Part shown: positions 25,830 to 35,200 of the stretch, piece by piece
Layout: the number at the start of each line of letters is the position of its first letter
Numbering within the stretch: the stretch's first letter is position 1
Origin: Actinokineospora inagensis DSM 44258
Lineage (GTDB): Bacteria > Actinomycetota > Actinomycetes > Mycobacteriales > Pseudonocardiaceae
Reading direction: 5' to 3'
NCBI RefSeq assembly: GCF_000482865.1
Contig: NZ_AXWW01000033.1
Span: 30,408 to 94,407, forward strand
Length of the DNA: 64,000 nt
Program-made: the position numbers and the translations under genes
The notes under the pieces: model-generated
Databases searched by the model: none
Seen by the model: only the letters and a program-made list of their open reading frames with translations
Told to the model about the DNA's origin: nothing

Positions 25830-26972
25830 ATGACTGCGCAGATGGTCGATGAGCGTGTCTTCGAGGGTGTTGACGCGTTGTTGGACGATTTCGTGGTGAT
25901 CACCGATGAGGACACCGTCGTGGTCACCTACACGCCGGACAGCCGTGAGCCCGCCGCCTGGGTCGCGCTCGGTCTCAAGCACCGCGGTTTCACCGCCGCC
26001 ATCGTTCCCATGCTCCCGTTGCAGGACGAGAGCTTCGCCGGGCGGCTCGCCGAGGCGCTGCCGGACCGGTCCGCGGTGCAGGGCCGGTTGGTCATCATCA
26101 CCCTGGAGCGGGACACCATGTCGCACTTCGAGGTGCTCCAGCCCATCCTGCGCGACTACGGGCCGGACAAGACCATGATCCTGCGAATCATCAGCGCGTC
26201 CGCTGACTTCTTCACCAAGGCGCTCAATGTCAGCCCTCTGGAGTTGTCGGCGCTCAATGCCACGTTGCTCCACCGGGTCAACAGCGCCAAGCGGGTGCGG
26301 GTGACGACCTCCGGCGGAACTGACATCACCGTTGAGCTCGACAGCGAGAAGTACCAGTGGATCAGCAACCGAGGTGTGTGGCGCCCCGGTGGCTTCACCA
26401 TCCTCCCCGCTGGGGAGATCGCCACTTACCCGGTCACTGTCGAAGGGGTCCTGGTCGCCGACGGCGCGTACAACGCCAACATCATCAGTGACCTGAACGC
26501 GAAGCTGGCCGACAACCCGGTCCGAGTCGAGATCGAGGCCGGAAAGGCGCGTGATCTCACCTGCGCCAACCCGGAGCTCCAAGAGATGTTCCGGCTCTGC
26601 CTGGACAGCCCGAATGGCCGCAATGTCGGCGAGTTCGGGCTCGGCACGAACCACGGTATCAACGAGTACATCACCACGAACTCCCATATCAACGAGCGCC
26701 GGTGCGGTCTCCACCTGGGTTTCGGGCAACACAACCAGAGCTTCTCCCGCGTTGCCTACGCGGCCTATGCGCACCTGGACCTGATCTGTGACGGTGGTCT
26801 GATGTGGATAGACGACGACGTCGACCCCATTGACCTGTCACATGTCGAGCCCATTGACGTTCCCCACCCGGTCGACGCGCTCGACGAGGACATCACGGGC
26901 GACTGCTGCGGCATGGGGTACCGCCAACTGAGGGGGCTCTCGGAGGACCCGACCTGCGCGGTTCCCCAGTAG
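25830..26972 (+). CDS. M29-family aminopeptidase-like protein
   Basis: 380 aa, ATG start after GGGGAG. The C-terminal half has the M29 (aminopeptidase T/AmpS, also NicX-like) pattern: VEIEAGKA near residue 230, VGEFGLGTN near 270, and HINERRCGLHLGFGQH near 288-304, carrying the Glu and His expected to bind the two metal ions. The N-terminal half is the alpha/beta domain of that family. Length fits (370-410 aa). In this cassette it may trim the modified precursor or its follower, or act as a non-proteolytic metal enzyme on it. The role is inferred from the neighbours. Confidence 0.8.
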   Translation: MTAQMVDERVFEGVDALLDDFVVITDEDTVVVTYTPDSREPAAWVALGLKHRGFTAAIVPMLPLQDESFAGRLAEALPDRSAVQGRLVIITLERDTMSHFEVLQPILRDYGPDKTMILRIISASADFFTKALNVSPLELSALNATLLHRVNSAKRVRVTTSGGTDITVELDSEKYQWISNRGVWRPGGFTILPAGEIATYPVTVEGVLVADGAYNANIISDLNAKLADNPVRVEIEAGKARDLTCANPELQEMFRLCLDSPNGRNVGEFGLGTNHGINEYITTNSHINERRCGLHLGFGQHNQSFSRVAYAAYAHLDLICDGGLMWIDDDVDPIDLSHVEPIDVPHPVDALDEDITGDCCGMGYRQLRGLSEDPTCAVPQ

Positions 26973-27079
26973 CAGAAGGCAATTGACCGGGACCGTCCAG
27001 GCGCGCGCAGCGGCCGAACGGCCGTTCGGTCCACCTCTGAACGGCCGTTTCGTCCCACCTCCGAGGGGAGAGTTCCGAA

Positions 27080-28315
27080 GTGGTCAACCCGCCCACGGAC
27101 GACACCGGTCCGCGACCATTCCCCATGCCGCGGTCCTGCCCGATGCGCCCGCCGGACCAGTACGCCGAGCTGCGCGCCGGGGCACCGCTCGCAAAGATCA
27201 CCCTGCCCAGCGGGCGGACCGCCTGGTTGATCACGCGCTACGAGCACGTCCGCCGGTTCCTCACCAACCGGAATGTCAGCACGAACCGGCTACACCCCAA
27301 CTTTCCCTTCTACCTCCCGTTGTCCCGAAAACTGGTGGAAGACGTCAACGCGTCCCTGATGAGCCTGGACCCGCCGGAACACACCCTGCTCACCCGGATG
27401 GTGATCCCCGAGTTCACCCACAAACGCACGCAGGAACTGCGGCCCCGCGTGCAGAAAATCGTGGACGACCACATCACGACCATGCTGACCGGCGATCGGC
27501 CGACCGACCTGGTGGACGCTCTCTGTCGCCCGATCACCTCGCAGGTCATCTGTGAGGTGATCGGCGTCCCCTACCACGATCGCGAACTCTTCCAATCGAC
27601 CAGCAAGGTGATGGCCAGCCGGAACAGCAGCTCGCCCGAACGCTACGCGGCGGACGCCATGCTTCGGGACTACCTCCGCGATCTGGTTGCGGCGAAGGCG
27701 AAGGAGGCCGAGTCGGGTGCCGCGCCGGGCGACCATCTGATCGGCCGGGTCATCGCCAAGAACCAGAAGCAGCGTGTCCTCCGCCAGGAGGACATCGCCG
27801 CGTTGTGCCTGGCGCTGCTGAGCGCCGGGCACGAGACCACGGCCAACGTGATCTCACTCGGGACCGTGCTGTTGCTCGAAAACCCCGAGCAGCTCGCCGC
27901 GATCCGGGCCGACCCGGCGCGCACCCCGGGCGCGGTGGAGGAGATCCTGCGCCACACCAGCATCACCGACCCGAGTGGGCTGCGGGTGGCGCTGGCCGAC
28001 ATCGAGGTCGGCGACATGGTGGTCAAGGAGGGCGACGCCGTTGTCGTGTCCACCGCGGCGGCCAACTGGGATGACAGTGTCTTCGCCGAGCCGGAGAAAC
28101 TCGACTTCGACCGCGACGCGCGGCATCAGCTCGCCTTCGGCCACGGCATCCACCGGTGCATCGCCCAGAACCTGGCCCGGGTCGAACTGGAGATCGTGTT
28201 CAACACCCTGTTCGCCCGGGTTCCCAGTCTCCGGCTCGCCGCCCCCGTCGAGGAACTGTCCTTCAAGGATGGCGCGCTCCTCTACGGCATCCACACCTTG
28301 CCCGTCACCTGGTGA
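27080..28315 (+). CDS. Cytochrome P450
   Basis: 411 aa, GTG start after GAGGGGAG. The I-helix has AGHETT, the K-helix ExxR is EILR, and the heme loop reads FGHGIHRCIAQNLARVE with the thiolate Cys near residue 360. This is a class I bacterial P450 of the CYP105-like type, which takes electrons from a ferredoxin; none is encoded nearby. SLDPPEHT is the usual C-helix region. Position after the precursor and the M29-like gene suggests it oxidises or crosslinks aromatic residues of the peptide. Alternatively it could tailor the polyketide made by the downstream operon. Confidence 0.93.
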   Translation: MVNPPTDDTGPRPFPMPRSCPMRPPDQYAELRAGAPLAKITLPSGRTAWLITRYEHVRRFLTNRNVSTNRLHPNFPFYLPLSRKLVEDVNASLMSLDPPEHTLLTRMVIPEFTHKRTQELRPRVQKIVDDHITTMLTGDRPTDLVDALCRPITSQVICEVIGVPYHDRELFQSTSKVMASRNSSSPERYAADAMLRDYLRDLVAAKAKEAESGAAPGDHLIGRVIAKNQKQRVLRQEDIAALCLALLSAGHETTANVISLGTVLLLENPEQLAAIRADPARTPGAVEEILRHTSITDPSGLRVALADIEVGDMVVKEGDAVVVSTAAANWDDSVFAEPEKLDFDRDARHQLAFGHGIHRCIAQNLARVELEIVFNTLFARVPSLRLAAPVEELSFKDGALLYGIHTLPVTW

Positions 28316-28345
28316 GAAGATGCCGCCACCGAAGGGGAGGCGCGC

Positions 28346-29590
28346 GTGACGACAGGCCCAGGCCAGGTCGCAGCCGTAAAGCCTGCTGTCCGCTTGTTGG
28401 CTCCGCTGCGGGAACGGCGCTTCGCGCTGTACCTCGTCGGCCAACTGCTCTCGCAGTTCGGCGACGGCATCTACCTCGTCACACTGCCGTTCGTCGTGCT
28501 CAACCAGGGTGGCGGTCCGGCGAACCTCGGCGTGGTGCTGGCCTGCTACGGAACGGCCAGGTTGGTCTTCCTCCCGGTCGGCGGAACGCTGGCCGACCGG
28601 TTGGGCGCCCGGTCGGTGATGCTGGCCGCGGACGCGCTCCGGGCCGTCGTCGTGCTCGGATTCGTCGCGCTCGCTGCCGGTGGTCGCATTCCGCTGTGGG
28701 CCATGATTGCGGTTGCGGTCCCGTTTGGCGTCCTCGGTGGGATTTTCATGCCTGCCTCGTTCGCTGTGTTGCCGCGAATCGTGCGCCCGGAGTCGTTCGC
28801 TGCGGGGAACTCGCTGATCCAGGTCATGCAAAGCACGTCGAGGATCGCGGGGCCTGCGCTGGGTGGAACGCTGGTCGGGTCGCTCAAGAGCGGGGTGGGG
28901 CTGCTGATCGACGCGGCTACGTTCCTGGTGTCCAGCCTGACTCTGATGGCGATCCGGCCGTCCACCGTTCCGGCGGCCCCGGACGACGGCGATCGACTGC
29001 GGACTTGGCGGTCGGTGCTGCGGTACGCCTTCGGTTCTGTCCTGGTGAGGATGACGCTGCTGACCACGCTTGTGTTCAACCTCGCGGCTGTCGGGTTGAT
29101 CGAGGTCGCGCTGCCGGTCTTCGCGCGGGACTCGCTGGGGAATGGCGCGTTGGGGTTCGGAGTGATGATGACCGGGCTGGGTGTTGGCTCGGTTGTCGGG
29201 GCGCTGCTGGGGCCGGTGCTTCTCCGGCTGCGGCGGCGGGGCCTGGTCGCGCTTTGGCTTGGGGTTGGTGAGGGGCTTGCGTTGTTGAGTGTGCCGGTGG
29301 GGTCTTCGCTGGTGGTGGCGACGGGGGCGCTGTTCGTGGGGGCGTGCTTGCAGGCGGTGGTGAATGTGTTTTATATGACGATGCTTCAGCAGACGGTGCC
29401 TGGTCGGGCGTTGGGGAGGGTGATGAGTCTGCTGGCTGGTTGTGCTGGTGTCGCGTATCCGGTGTCGGCGTTGCTTGCTGGGAGTGTGCTGGGGGTGGTT
29501 GGGGTGGGGGTTGTGATTGTTGTTGCCGGGGTGGGGGTGGTGGGGGCTTTTTCGGTTGGGTTCTTTAGTGGGGTGTACCGGAATCTGTAG
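28346..29590 (+). CDS. MFS transporter
   Basis: 414 aa with about twelve hydrophobic helices. LVGQLLSQFGDGIYLVTLPF at the start and the loop GTLADRLGARSVM (the MFS motif A, G-x3-D-R-x-G-R/x-R) identify a major facilitator close to the EntS-like exporters. GTG start with GGGGAGG upstream, 30 bases after the P450 stop, so it is probably in the same transcript. It would export the cassette's product and give the producer resistance. The last third is G/T-rich at third codon positions, unlike the first half, a strand-wide skew that continues beyond the gene. Confidence 0.9.
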   Translation: MTTGPGQVAAVKPAVRLLAPLRERRFALYLVGQLLSQFGDGIYLVTLPFVVLNQGGGPANLGVVLACYGTARLVFLPVGGTLADRLGARSVMLAADALRAVVVLGFVALAAGGRIPLWAMIAVAVPFGVLGGIFMPASFAVLPRIVRPESFAAGNSLIQVMQSTSRIAGPALGGTLVGSLKSGVGLLIDAATFLVSSLTLMAIRPSTVPAAPDDGDRLRTWRSVLRYAFGSVLVRMTLLTTLVFNLAAVGLIEVALPVFARDSLGNGALGFGVMMTGLGVGSVVGALLGPVLLRLRRRGLVALWLGVGEGLALLSVPVGSSLVVATGALFVGACLQAVVNVFYMTMLQQTVPGRALGRVMSLLAGCAGVAYPVSALLAGSVLGVVGVGVVIVVAGVGVVGAFSVGFFSGVYRNL

Positions 29591-29889
29591 GGTGGTGTGA
29601 GGGGGCTCTGGGCCTCGCTGCGCTCGGGTTTCGGCCTGGTCGCCTGGCGGCGACGCCGGCCTCGGGCGCCAGATGAAAGCGGGGGTGCCCGTTGTGGTGA
29701 AGTTGTTTTGTTTGGGGCCCCTAGCGGTGGCCTGGGTAAGGCTAAAAGGCGGGGCCACTGGAAAGCGTGGCCTTACCCGCCAGCCGGCTTAGGCCACCGC
29801 TCCCCCCAAACAAAACAACTTCACCACAACGGGCGGTTGGTGTCGGCGGGTTTCGAGGCGCGCGGGGCGAGTATGGGGCTTCGTCGATT
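29591..29889. repeat. Right arm of long inverted repeat flanking the RiPP cassette
   Basis: Reverse-complement counterpart of 25147-25450. It begins immediately at the MFS stop codon and ends about 80 bases before the stop of the AT-ACP gene. The outer end continues into diverged G/T-rich sequence with further weak similarity to the left flank. Confidence 0.8.
29688..29833. mobile_element. 146-bp MITE-like element, right copy
   Basis: Same 30-base perfect terminal inverted repeats as the left copy; the interior is inverted relative to it and about three bases differ. The long nested palindrome lies between the convergent MFS and AT-ACP genes and could also act as a bidirectional terminator. 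Confidence 0.75.
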
Positions 29890-29967
29890 TGGGGGAGGTT
29901 TTTTTGAGCGCGCGGTGTGCGTGTGGGGCTTCGTTGATATGGGGTTGGGGTTTCGAGGGGCGGTGTG

Positions 29968-31200
29968 TTAGGTGGGGATTCGTGAGCGGAGTGTGGTGAT
30001 GGTGTCGTGGAGGGAGGTTTTGCCGGTGGCGTGGTTGTGGAGGAGGGTGAGGACGTCGGGGTCTTGGTAGTCCTGGAACGGGGTGGGGGTGGAGGTTGGG
30101 GTGGGGGTTGGGGTGGGGGTGGGGGTTTGCGGGGATTGGTGTGCCAGTAGGTAGTCGGCTAGGGCGGTGCAGGTGCGGGTGGTGTGGATGGTGTCGGGTT
30201 TGCAGGGGATGTTGAAGACTGATTCGACTTTTCTGGCTATGCGGATGTAGATGATGGAGTCTAGGCCGAGGTGGCGGAAGGAGTGGGTTTCGGGGAAGGT
30301 TAGGGCTTTGTCGCCGATGAGGGGGTGGAGGACGTCTTCTCTTATTTTGGTGATGAGGGCCTGGTGGGGGGTGGGTGGGGTCTTGTCGATGAGGGTGGTC
30401 AGGACTGTGCTGTTGCCGAGTTCGACGAAAGTGGTTACGCCTGCGGTGCGGAGGTGGTGGATGGTGTCGGACCAGCGGACGGGGTGGGTGAGGTGGTTGG
30501 CGAGGGCGGCTCGGATCGCGTTGGGGTTTGGGGGGTGGGGGGTGGCGGTGACGTTGGAGATGACGGGGGTTTGGGGTGGGGTGAGGGGGATTGAGGTGAG
30601 GAAGTGGCGGTAGGCCTCAGCGGCCTGGGACATGTGCGGGGAGTGGAATGCGCCGCTGACTCGGAGGGGGATGTAGGTGGCGCCGAGGGTTTCGAAGAGG
30701 GGGCGGAGGTGGGTGATCTCTGCTCGGGTGCCGGAGATCACGTATTGGGTGGGGGCGTTGTGGTTGGCGATGGCGACAGTGGGGGAGGCGTTGGTGTGCA
30801 GTACGTTGAAGATTTCTTCTTCGGGGAGGCCGATGATGGCGGCCATGCTGCCGTCGCCTGCTTCGGCCATCAGTGACGAACGTCGTTGGACCAGGCGTAG
30901 GCCGGTGGCGAAGTCGAAGGTGCCTGCGGCGAGCAGGGCGTTGTATTCGCCGAGGCTGTGGCCTGCCAGGTAGTCGGCGGGGGTGACCGTCAAGTGGTGC
31001 AGGGCGTTGACGACGTAGATGGCGGGTTGGGCGTATTCGGTGCGGTTCAACAGGCGTGATGGGTCGGTGAGGCAGAGGTCGACGATGGAGTAGCCCAGTA
31101 TTTCGTCCGCTGTGCGGCACAGGTCGGGGAATTGGGGGAAAAGGTCGCGGCCCATGCCTTTTCGTTGGACGCCCTGGCCGGGGAACACGTACGCGCGCAT
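29968..31200 (-). CDS. Discrete trans-acting acyltransferase fused to ACP
   Basis: 410 aa; ATG at 31200, two bases after the KSIII-like stop region. Residues 1-285 form a FabD/trans-AT-type acyltransferase: VFPGQGVQRKGMG at the start, AGHSLGEYNALLAAG with the active Ser near residue 80, and GAFHSPHM with the catalytic His near 190. After a linker an acyl carrier domain has LGLDSI with the phosphopantetheine Ser near 309. A Pro-Thr repeat linker then leads to a 40-residue helical tail. The GAFH motif fits malonyl-CoA. It probably loads the AT-less modules encoded upstream; the fused ACP may hold a separate unit. Last gene of the PKS operon. Confidence 0.88.
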   Translation of the reverse strand: MRAYVFPGQGVQRKGMGRDLFPQFPDLCRTADEILGYSIVDLCLTDPSRLLNRTEYAQPAIYVVNALHHLTVTPADYLAGHSLGEYNALLAAGTFDFATGLRLVQRRSSLMAEAGDGSMAAIIGLPEEEIFNVLHTNASPTVAIANHNAPTQYVISGTRAEITHLRPLFETLGATYIPLRVSGAFHSPHMSQAAEAYRHFLTSIPLTPPQTPVISNVTATPHPPNPNAIRAALANHLTHPVRWSDTIHHLRTAGVTTFVELGNSTVLTTLIDKTPPTPHQALITKIREDVLHPLIGDKALTFPETHSFRHLGLDSIIYIRIARKVESVFNIPCKPDTIHTTRTCTALADYLLAHQSPQTPTPTPTPTPTSTPTPFQDYQDPDVLTLLHNHATGKTSLHDTITTLRSRIPT

Positions 31201-31202
31201 GG

Positions 31203-32234
31203 TCACCTCGTGGCCCAGGAAGGGCGGTCGACGATCTGGACCACCGCGCCGGTCCAGGTGAAGCCCGCGCCGACACCAAGCAGCACGCAGTGGTCGCCGG
31301 GGTTCACCGCGCCGGATTCGACGAGGTGGCCGAGGCCGGAGATCTGGTCGCCCGCGCCGATGTGGCCGACTGTGCGGCCCCAGGACCAGGTGGAGCGGGA
31401 CTCCTCGATGCCCAGGGCGAGGAAGTATTCGCGTTGCAGGACGATTCGGCCCGCGTGTGGGAGGACGAAGCGGGTGATGTCGCGGAATTCGATGCCCGCG
31501 TCGGCCAGGGCTGTGTCGACGCAGGTTGTGAGGCCGGTGCGGAAGCGGCGGGTGAACTCGTCGAGTTCCACGTCGCCGAGGTACTGCAGTTTGCGCAGGC
31601 GCAGGTCGACGGGGCGGTTGGGGTCGCTGTGCGGGGCGAAGGGCTCGTCGCCGCGGTGGAGGCGTTCGAGGGTCGGGTCCGACACGGTGGCGGTGCTCAG
31701 GACCCGGGCGAACCCGCTGGTGCGACTGAGGACCATCGCGGTGGCGCCGTCGCCGGGGACGATGCCGATGTCGCAGTTCCAGCGGTCGATCGCGGGGAGG
31801 GAGCACTTGTCGGCGGTGGTGATCAGGGCGGCGCCGTGGTCCGACCCGGCGAGGTAGTGCGCGGCGACGTCCAAAGAGGTCATTCCGCCGTTGGAGGCGT
31901 GCTTGACCTCGAACGCGAGCGCCGAGTGGTCACCCAGTGCGGCCCGGTGGATGTAGGACGCCGTGGAGTACAGCTCCAGACCCTGGAAGTAGATGCTGGC
32001 GTGCAGGATCAGCGAGATGTCCGCCGCGGCAACACCGGAGCGCGCCAGGGCGGTCCGGGCGGCGCTGACGGCCATGTCCGGCGGTGTCTCGTCGGTGGCC
32101 TCGCAAATGGACTCCAACTCGGTGTCCTCGGCCTCCTGCGGGTCGTACCGACCGTCGGCGACGGCCTGCTCGACCTTGGTGGCCTGCGGCAGGTACGTGC
32201 CGATACCCGCGATGTACAACTCCTGAACCTTCAC
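31203..32234 (-). CDS. KSIII-like acyltransferase with Ser-His-Asp triad
   Basis: 343 aa with a FabH/thiolase fold. The usual catalytic Cys (ACSG) is replaced: FEVKHASNGGMTSL places Ser114 there. His291 and Asp296 in GHIGAGDQISG follow where FabH has Asn. A Ser-His-Asp set is known in DpsC-type starter enzymes, and the His/Asp spacing recalls CerJ-type acyl transferases. These enzymes move an acyl group from CoA or ACP to a carrier or hydroxyl rather than always condensing. In this operon it could set the starter unit or acylate the product. Residue assignment is by eye. Confidence 0.85.
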   Translation of the reverse strand: MKVQELYIAGIGTYLPQATKVEQAVADGRYDPQEAEDTELESICEATDETPPDMAVSAARTALARSGVAAADISLILHASIYFQGLELYSTASYIHRAALGDHSALAFEVKHASNGGMTSLDVAAHYLAGSDHGAALITTADKCSLPAIDRWNCDIGIVPGDGATAMVLSRTSGFARVLSTATVSDPTLERLHRGDEPFAPHSDPNRPVDLRLRKLQYLGDVELDEFTRRFRTGLTTCVDTALADAGIEFRDITRFVLPHAGRIVLQREYFLALGIEESRSTWSWGRTVGHIGAGDQISGLGHLVESGAVNPGDHCVLLGVGAGFTWTGAVVQIVDRPSWATR

Positions 32235-32255
32235 CTGCGGTGCTCCTTCTCGGGT

Positions 32256-35200
32256 TCAGACGCCGCGCTCGCGCAGCAGTGCGGCGATGGCGTCGGCGGT
32301 GGGGTAGTCGAATGCCAAGGTGGCGGGCAGTTTCAGCTTGGCGCGTGTGGACAGTCGGTTGCGGAGCTCCACCATGGTCAGCGAGTCAAGCCCGAGCGAC
32401 CGCAGCGTCTTGTCCGGCGGCACTGCCTCCGGTCCGGGCAGCCCGAGCACCGCCGCCACCTCACCCCGCACGACATCGAGGACCACGGTCTCCCGATGCT
32501 CAGCCCGGGTGTCCATTGTGTCCAGAGGCGCCGTCCGCACCAGTGCCCGCAGCACCGCGGGTGGACGGGCGGCGCCGAGTGCGTGCCGCAACGAGGCCAG
32601 TTCGAGCCGAACCGGCACCAGGTACGGTTCCGGCCGGGTCAACGCCACGTCCAGCGCCCGCAGGCCCTCCTCGACGGACAGCGTGCCGACCCCTTGCCGA
32701 CGCAGGCGTCCCAGCTCAGCCTTGCCCAGGTGCGCGGTCATTCCGACGCCGGACTGCTCCCACAGCCCGAACGCGAGGCTGATCCCCGCCAGCCCCCGCT
32801 TCCGCCGCCGTGCCGCCAACGCGTCCAGGCTCGCGTTCGCGGCCGCGTACCCGCTTTGACCAGCGGTTCCGACCGTGCCCGCCACCGACGAGAACAGCAC
32901 GAACGCCGCCAGGTCCAGTCGCTCGGTCAGCTCGTCGAGATGCCGCGCCCCGTCGACCTTGGGCGCCAGCACCCGGCGCAGCCGGTCCTCGGTGAACCCT
33001 GGTACCAGCCCGTCGTCCAGCACCCCGGCGAGGTGGAAGACCCCCGTCCACGACTCCTCGGAGTCCACCAGGGCGGCGACCTCATCCCGATTGGCGACGT
33101 CGCAGGCCACCACCCGCACCGAGGCCCCCAACGCCTCCAGGTCGCGCACGATCGACTCAGCCGCAGGGCCGGCGCCACCCCGCCGCGACGACAGGACGAG
33201 CCGCCGCACCCCGTACTCGCGCACGAGATGATCGGCGAGTGCCCGGCCCAGCTCACCCAGACCACCGGTGATCAGCACCGTGCCCTCGGGGTCCAGACCA
33301 CGCGGCATGGTCAGCACCACCTTGCCCACGTGCCGCGCCTGTTGCATGTACCGCAACGCTTCCGGCGCGTGCCGCACGTCATAAGCCTCGAACGGCAACG
33401 GTTCCAGCACACCCTTGTCGAACAGAACAGCCAGTTCGGTCAACATCGCGCTGAACCGCTCAGGCGGGATGTCGGTCGTGACGTCGTAGGCGTGGTATTC
33501 CACGCCTACGGGAACCTGCGACCGTAGATCCGTCTTGCCGATCTCATAGAACCGCCCGCCTTCGCGCAACAGCCGCAACGACGCGTCCGTGAACTCACCC
33601 GCCAATGAATTGAGCACGACATCCACACCGTCGCTCCAGGCCGCCTCGAACCCGGTGTCCCGGGACGAGCGGATGTGCGCGTTGTCCAACCCGAGTGCCC
33701 GCACCGCGGGCCACTTGCCGGGACTGGCGGTGGCGAACACCTCCGCGCCGCGCAGATGCGCCAGCCGCACCGCCGCCATCCCCACTCCACCTGCCGCGGA
33801 ATGCACGAGCACCCGCTCACCGGGTACGACATCGCTCAGGGCATGGAGGGCGGTGATGAACGCGACGGGAATGGTCGCGGCCTCGGCGAAGGTGAGCGAT
33901 TCAGGAATCCGGACCACCCGGCTGACGTCCATCCGCGCTGTCCTGCTGAACGTCCCCATCGCCAGGCCCATGACCCGGTCACCCGGACGTACGTTGGTCA
34001 CGTCCGCGCCAACCTCCAGCACCACCCCGGCGCATTCCAACCCGAGTCGCGGCGCGGGAACGATGTCCAGGGCGTTCAACACATCCCGGAAGTTGACCCC
34101 GGCCGCCCGCACTTCAACCAGAACCTCACCCGACGAAGGCCCAACGTCATCCGAGCTTTCGATGGTGAACGCGTCCAGCCGCCCCCGTTCCCGAATCGTC
34201 AACCGCCAGTCGCCGGACAACGTCAGCACATCGTCCTTGATCGGTCGAAGCCTCGGCACGAAAGCGCTTTCGCCCCGCAACACCAGTTCAGGCTCGTCTG
34301 ACCCGTCCAGAGCACGCGCAAGAAAGTCAGGCGAGTCGGAATCGACATCGACGACGCGGAGGACCCGATCAGGTTGCTCAGCCCGAGCCGCCCGTACCAA
34401 ACCCCAGACCGCGCCGGAATCCCAACCGCTCACGTCATCGTCCGGGCTCGCGGACACCCCGCGCCGGGTGACCCAGACCAGTTCCGCCTGCTCATCACCC
34501 AGGGATTCCTGCAATTCCCGCAGCGTCGCCACGCCGCCCTTCCCCGGGAAAACGACCCTTCTGGCATTCGAAGGTCCACTCTCGGCGAGCTGGACAGCGT
34601 CAAACTCCACCCGATACAGGTGTTCAGCAGGACGGGGCCGTCGCAACTGCAGCCCACCGACCCGGGCCACCAGCGATCCCGCCGGATCAATCAACACCAA
34701 CGAAACCCGATCCGTGTCTTCGCCAAGCGTGATTTCCCCGCGTACCACCAGTTCCGTGCACCCGGTCTGATACAGCTCAACATCGGTCCACAGGAACGGC
34801 AACGGCGGCCCGGACACCGAACCCGACTCCAGCAACCCCGCCACCACAACATGCAATGCCGAGTCGAGCAGCGCCGGGTGCAGCCCATATCCTCCTGGCA
34901 CCAACGATTCCGGCAGTTCGACCCGCCCCTGGAAAGCGCCGCCCTCGCGCGCCAACTCGCGGAGCCCCTGGAACGCCTGCCCGTAGTCGAGCCCGACCTC
35001 CTGGGTCCGCGAATAGAATCCGCCAAGATCCACCGGTTCGGCCACAGGCGCCACCGGAATCGAGGTCGATCCTGACGGAGTCGCCAGCTCGCCGGTCGCG
35101 TGCCGCTCCCACGCCAGTGAATCGACCGTGTCCTCGGCCTGGCTGAACAGCGCGAACGCGTATCGCCCACGCGAGTCGGCCGCACCCACGGTGATCTGCA

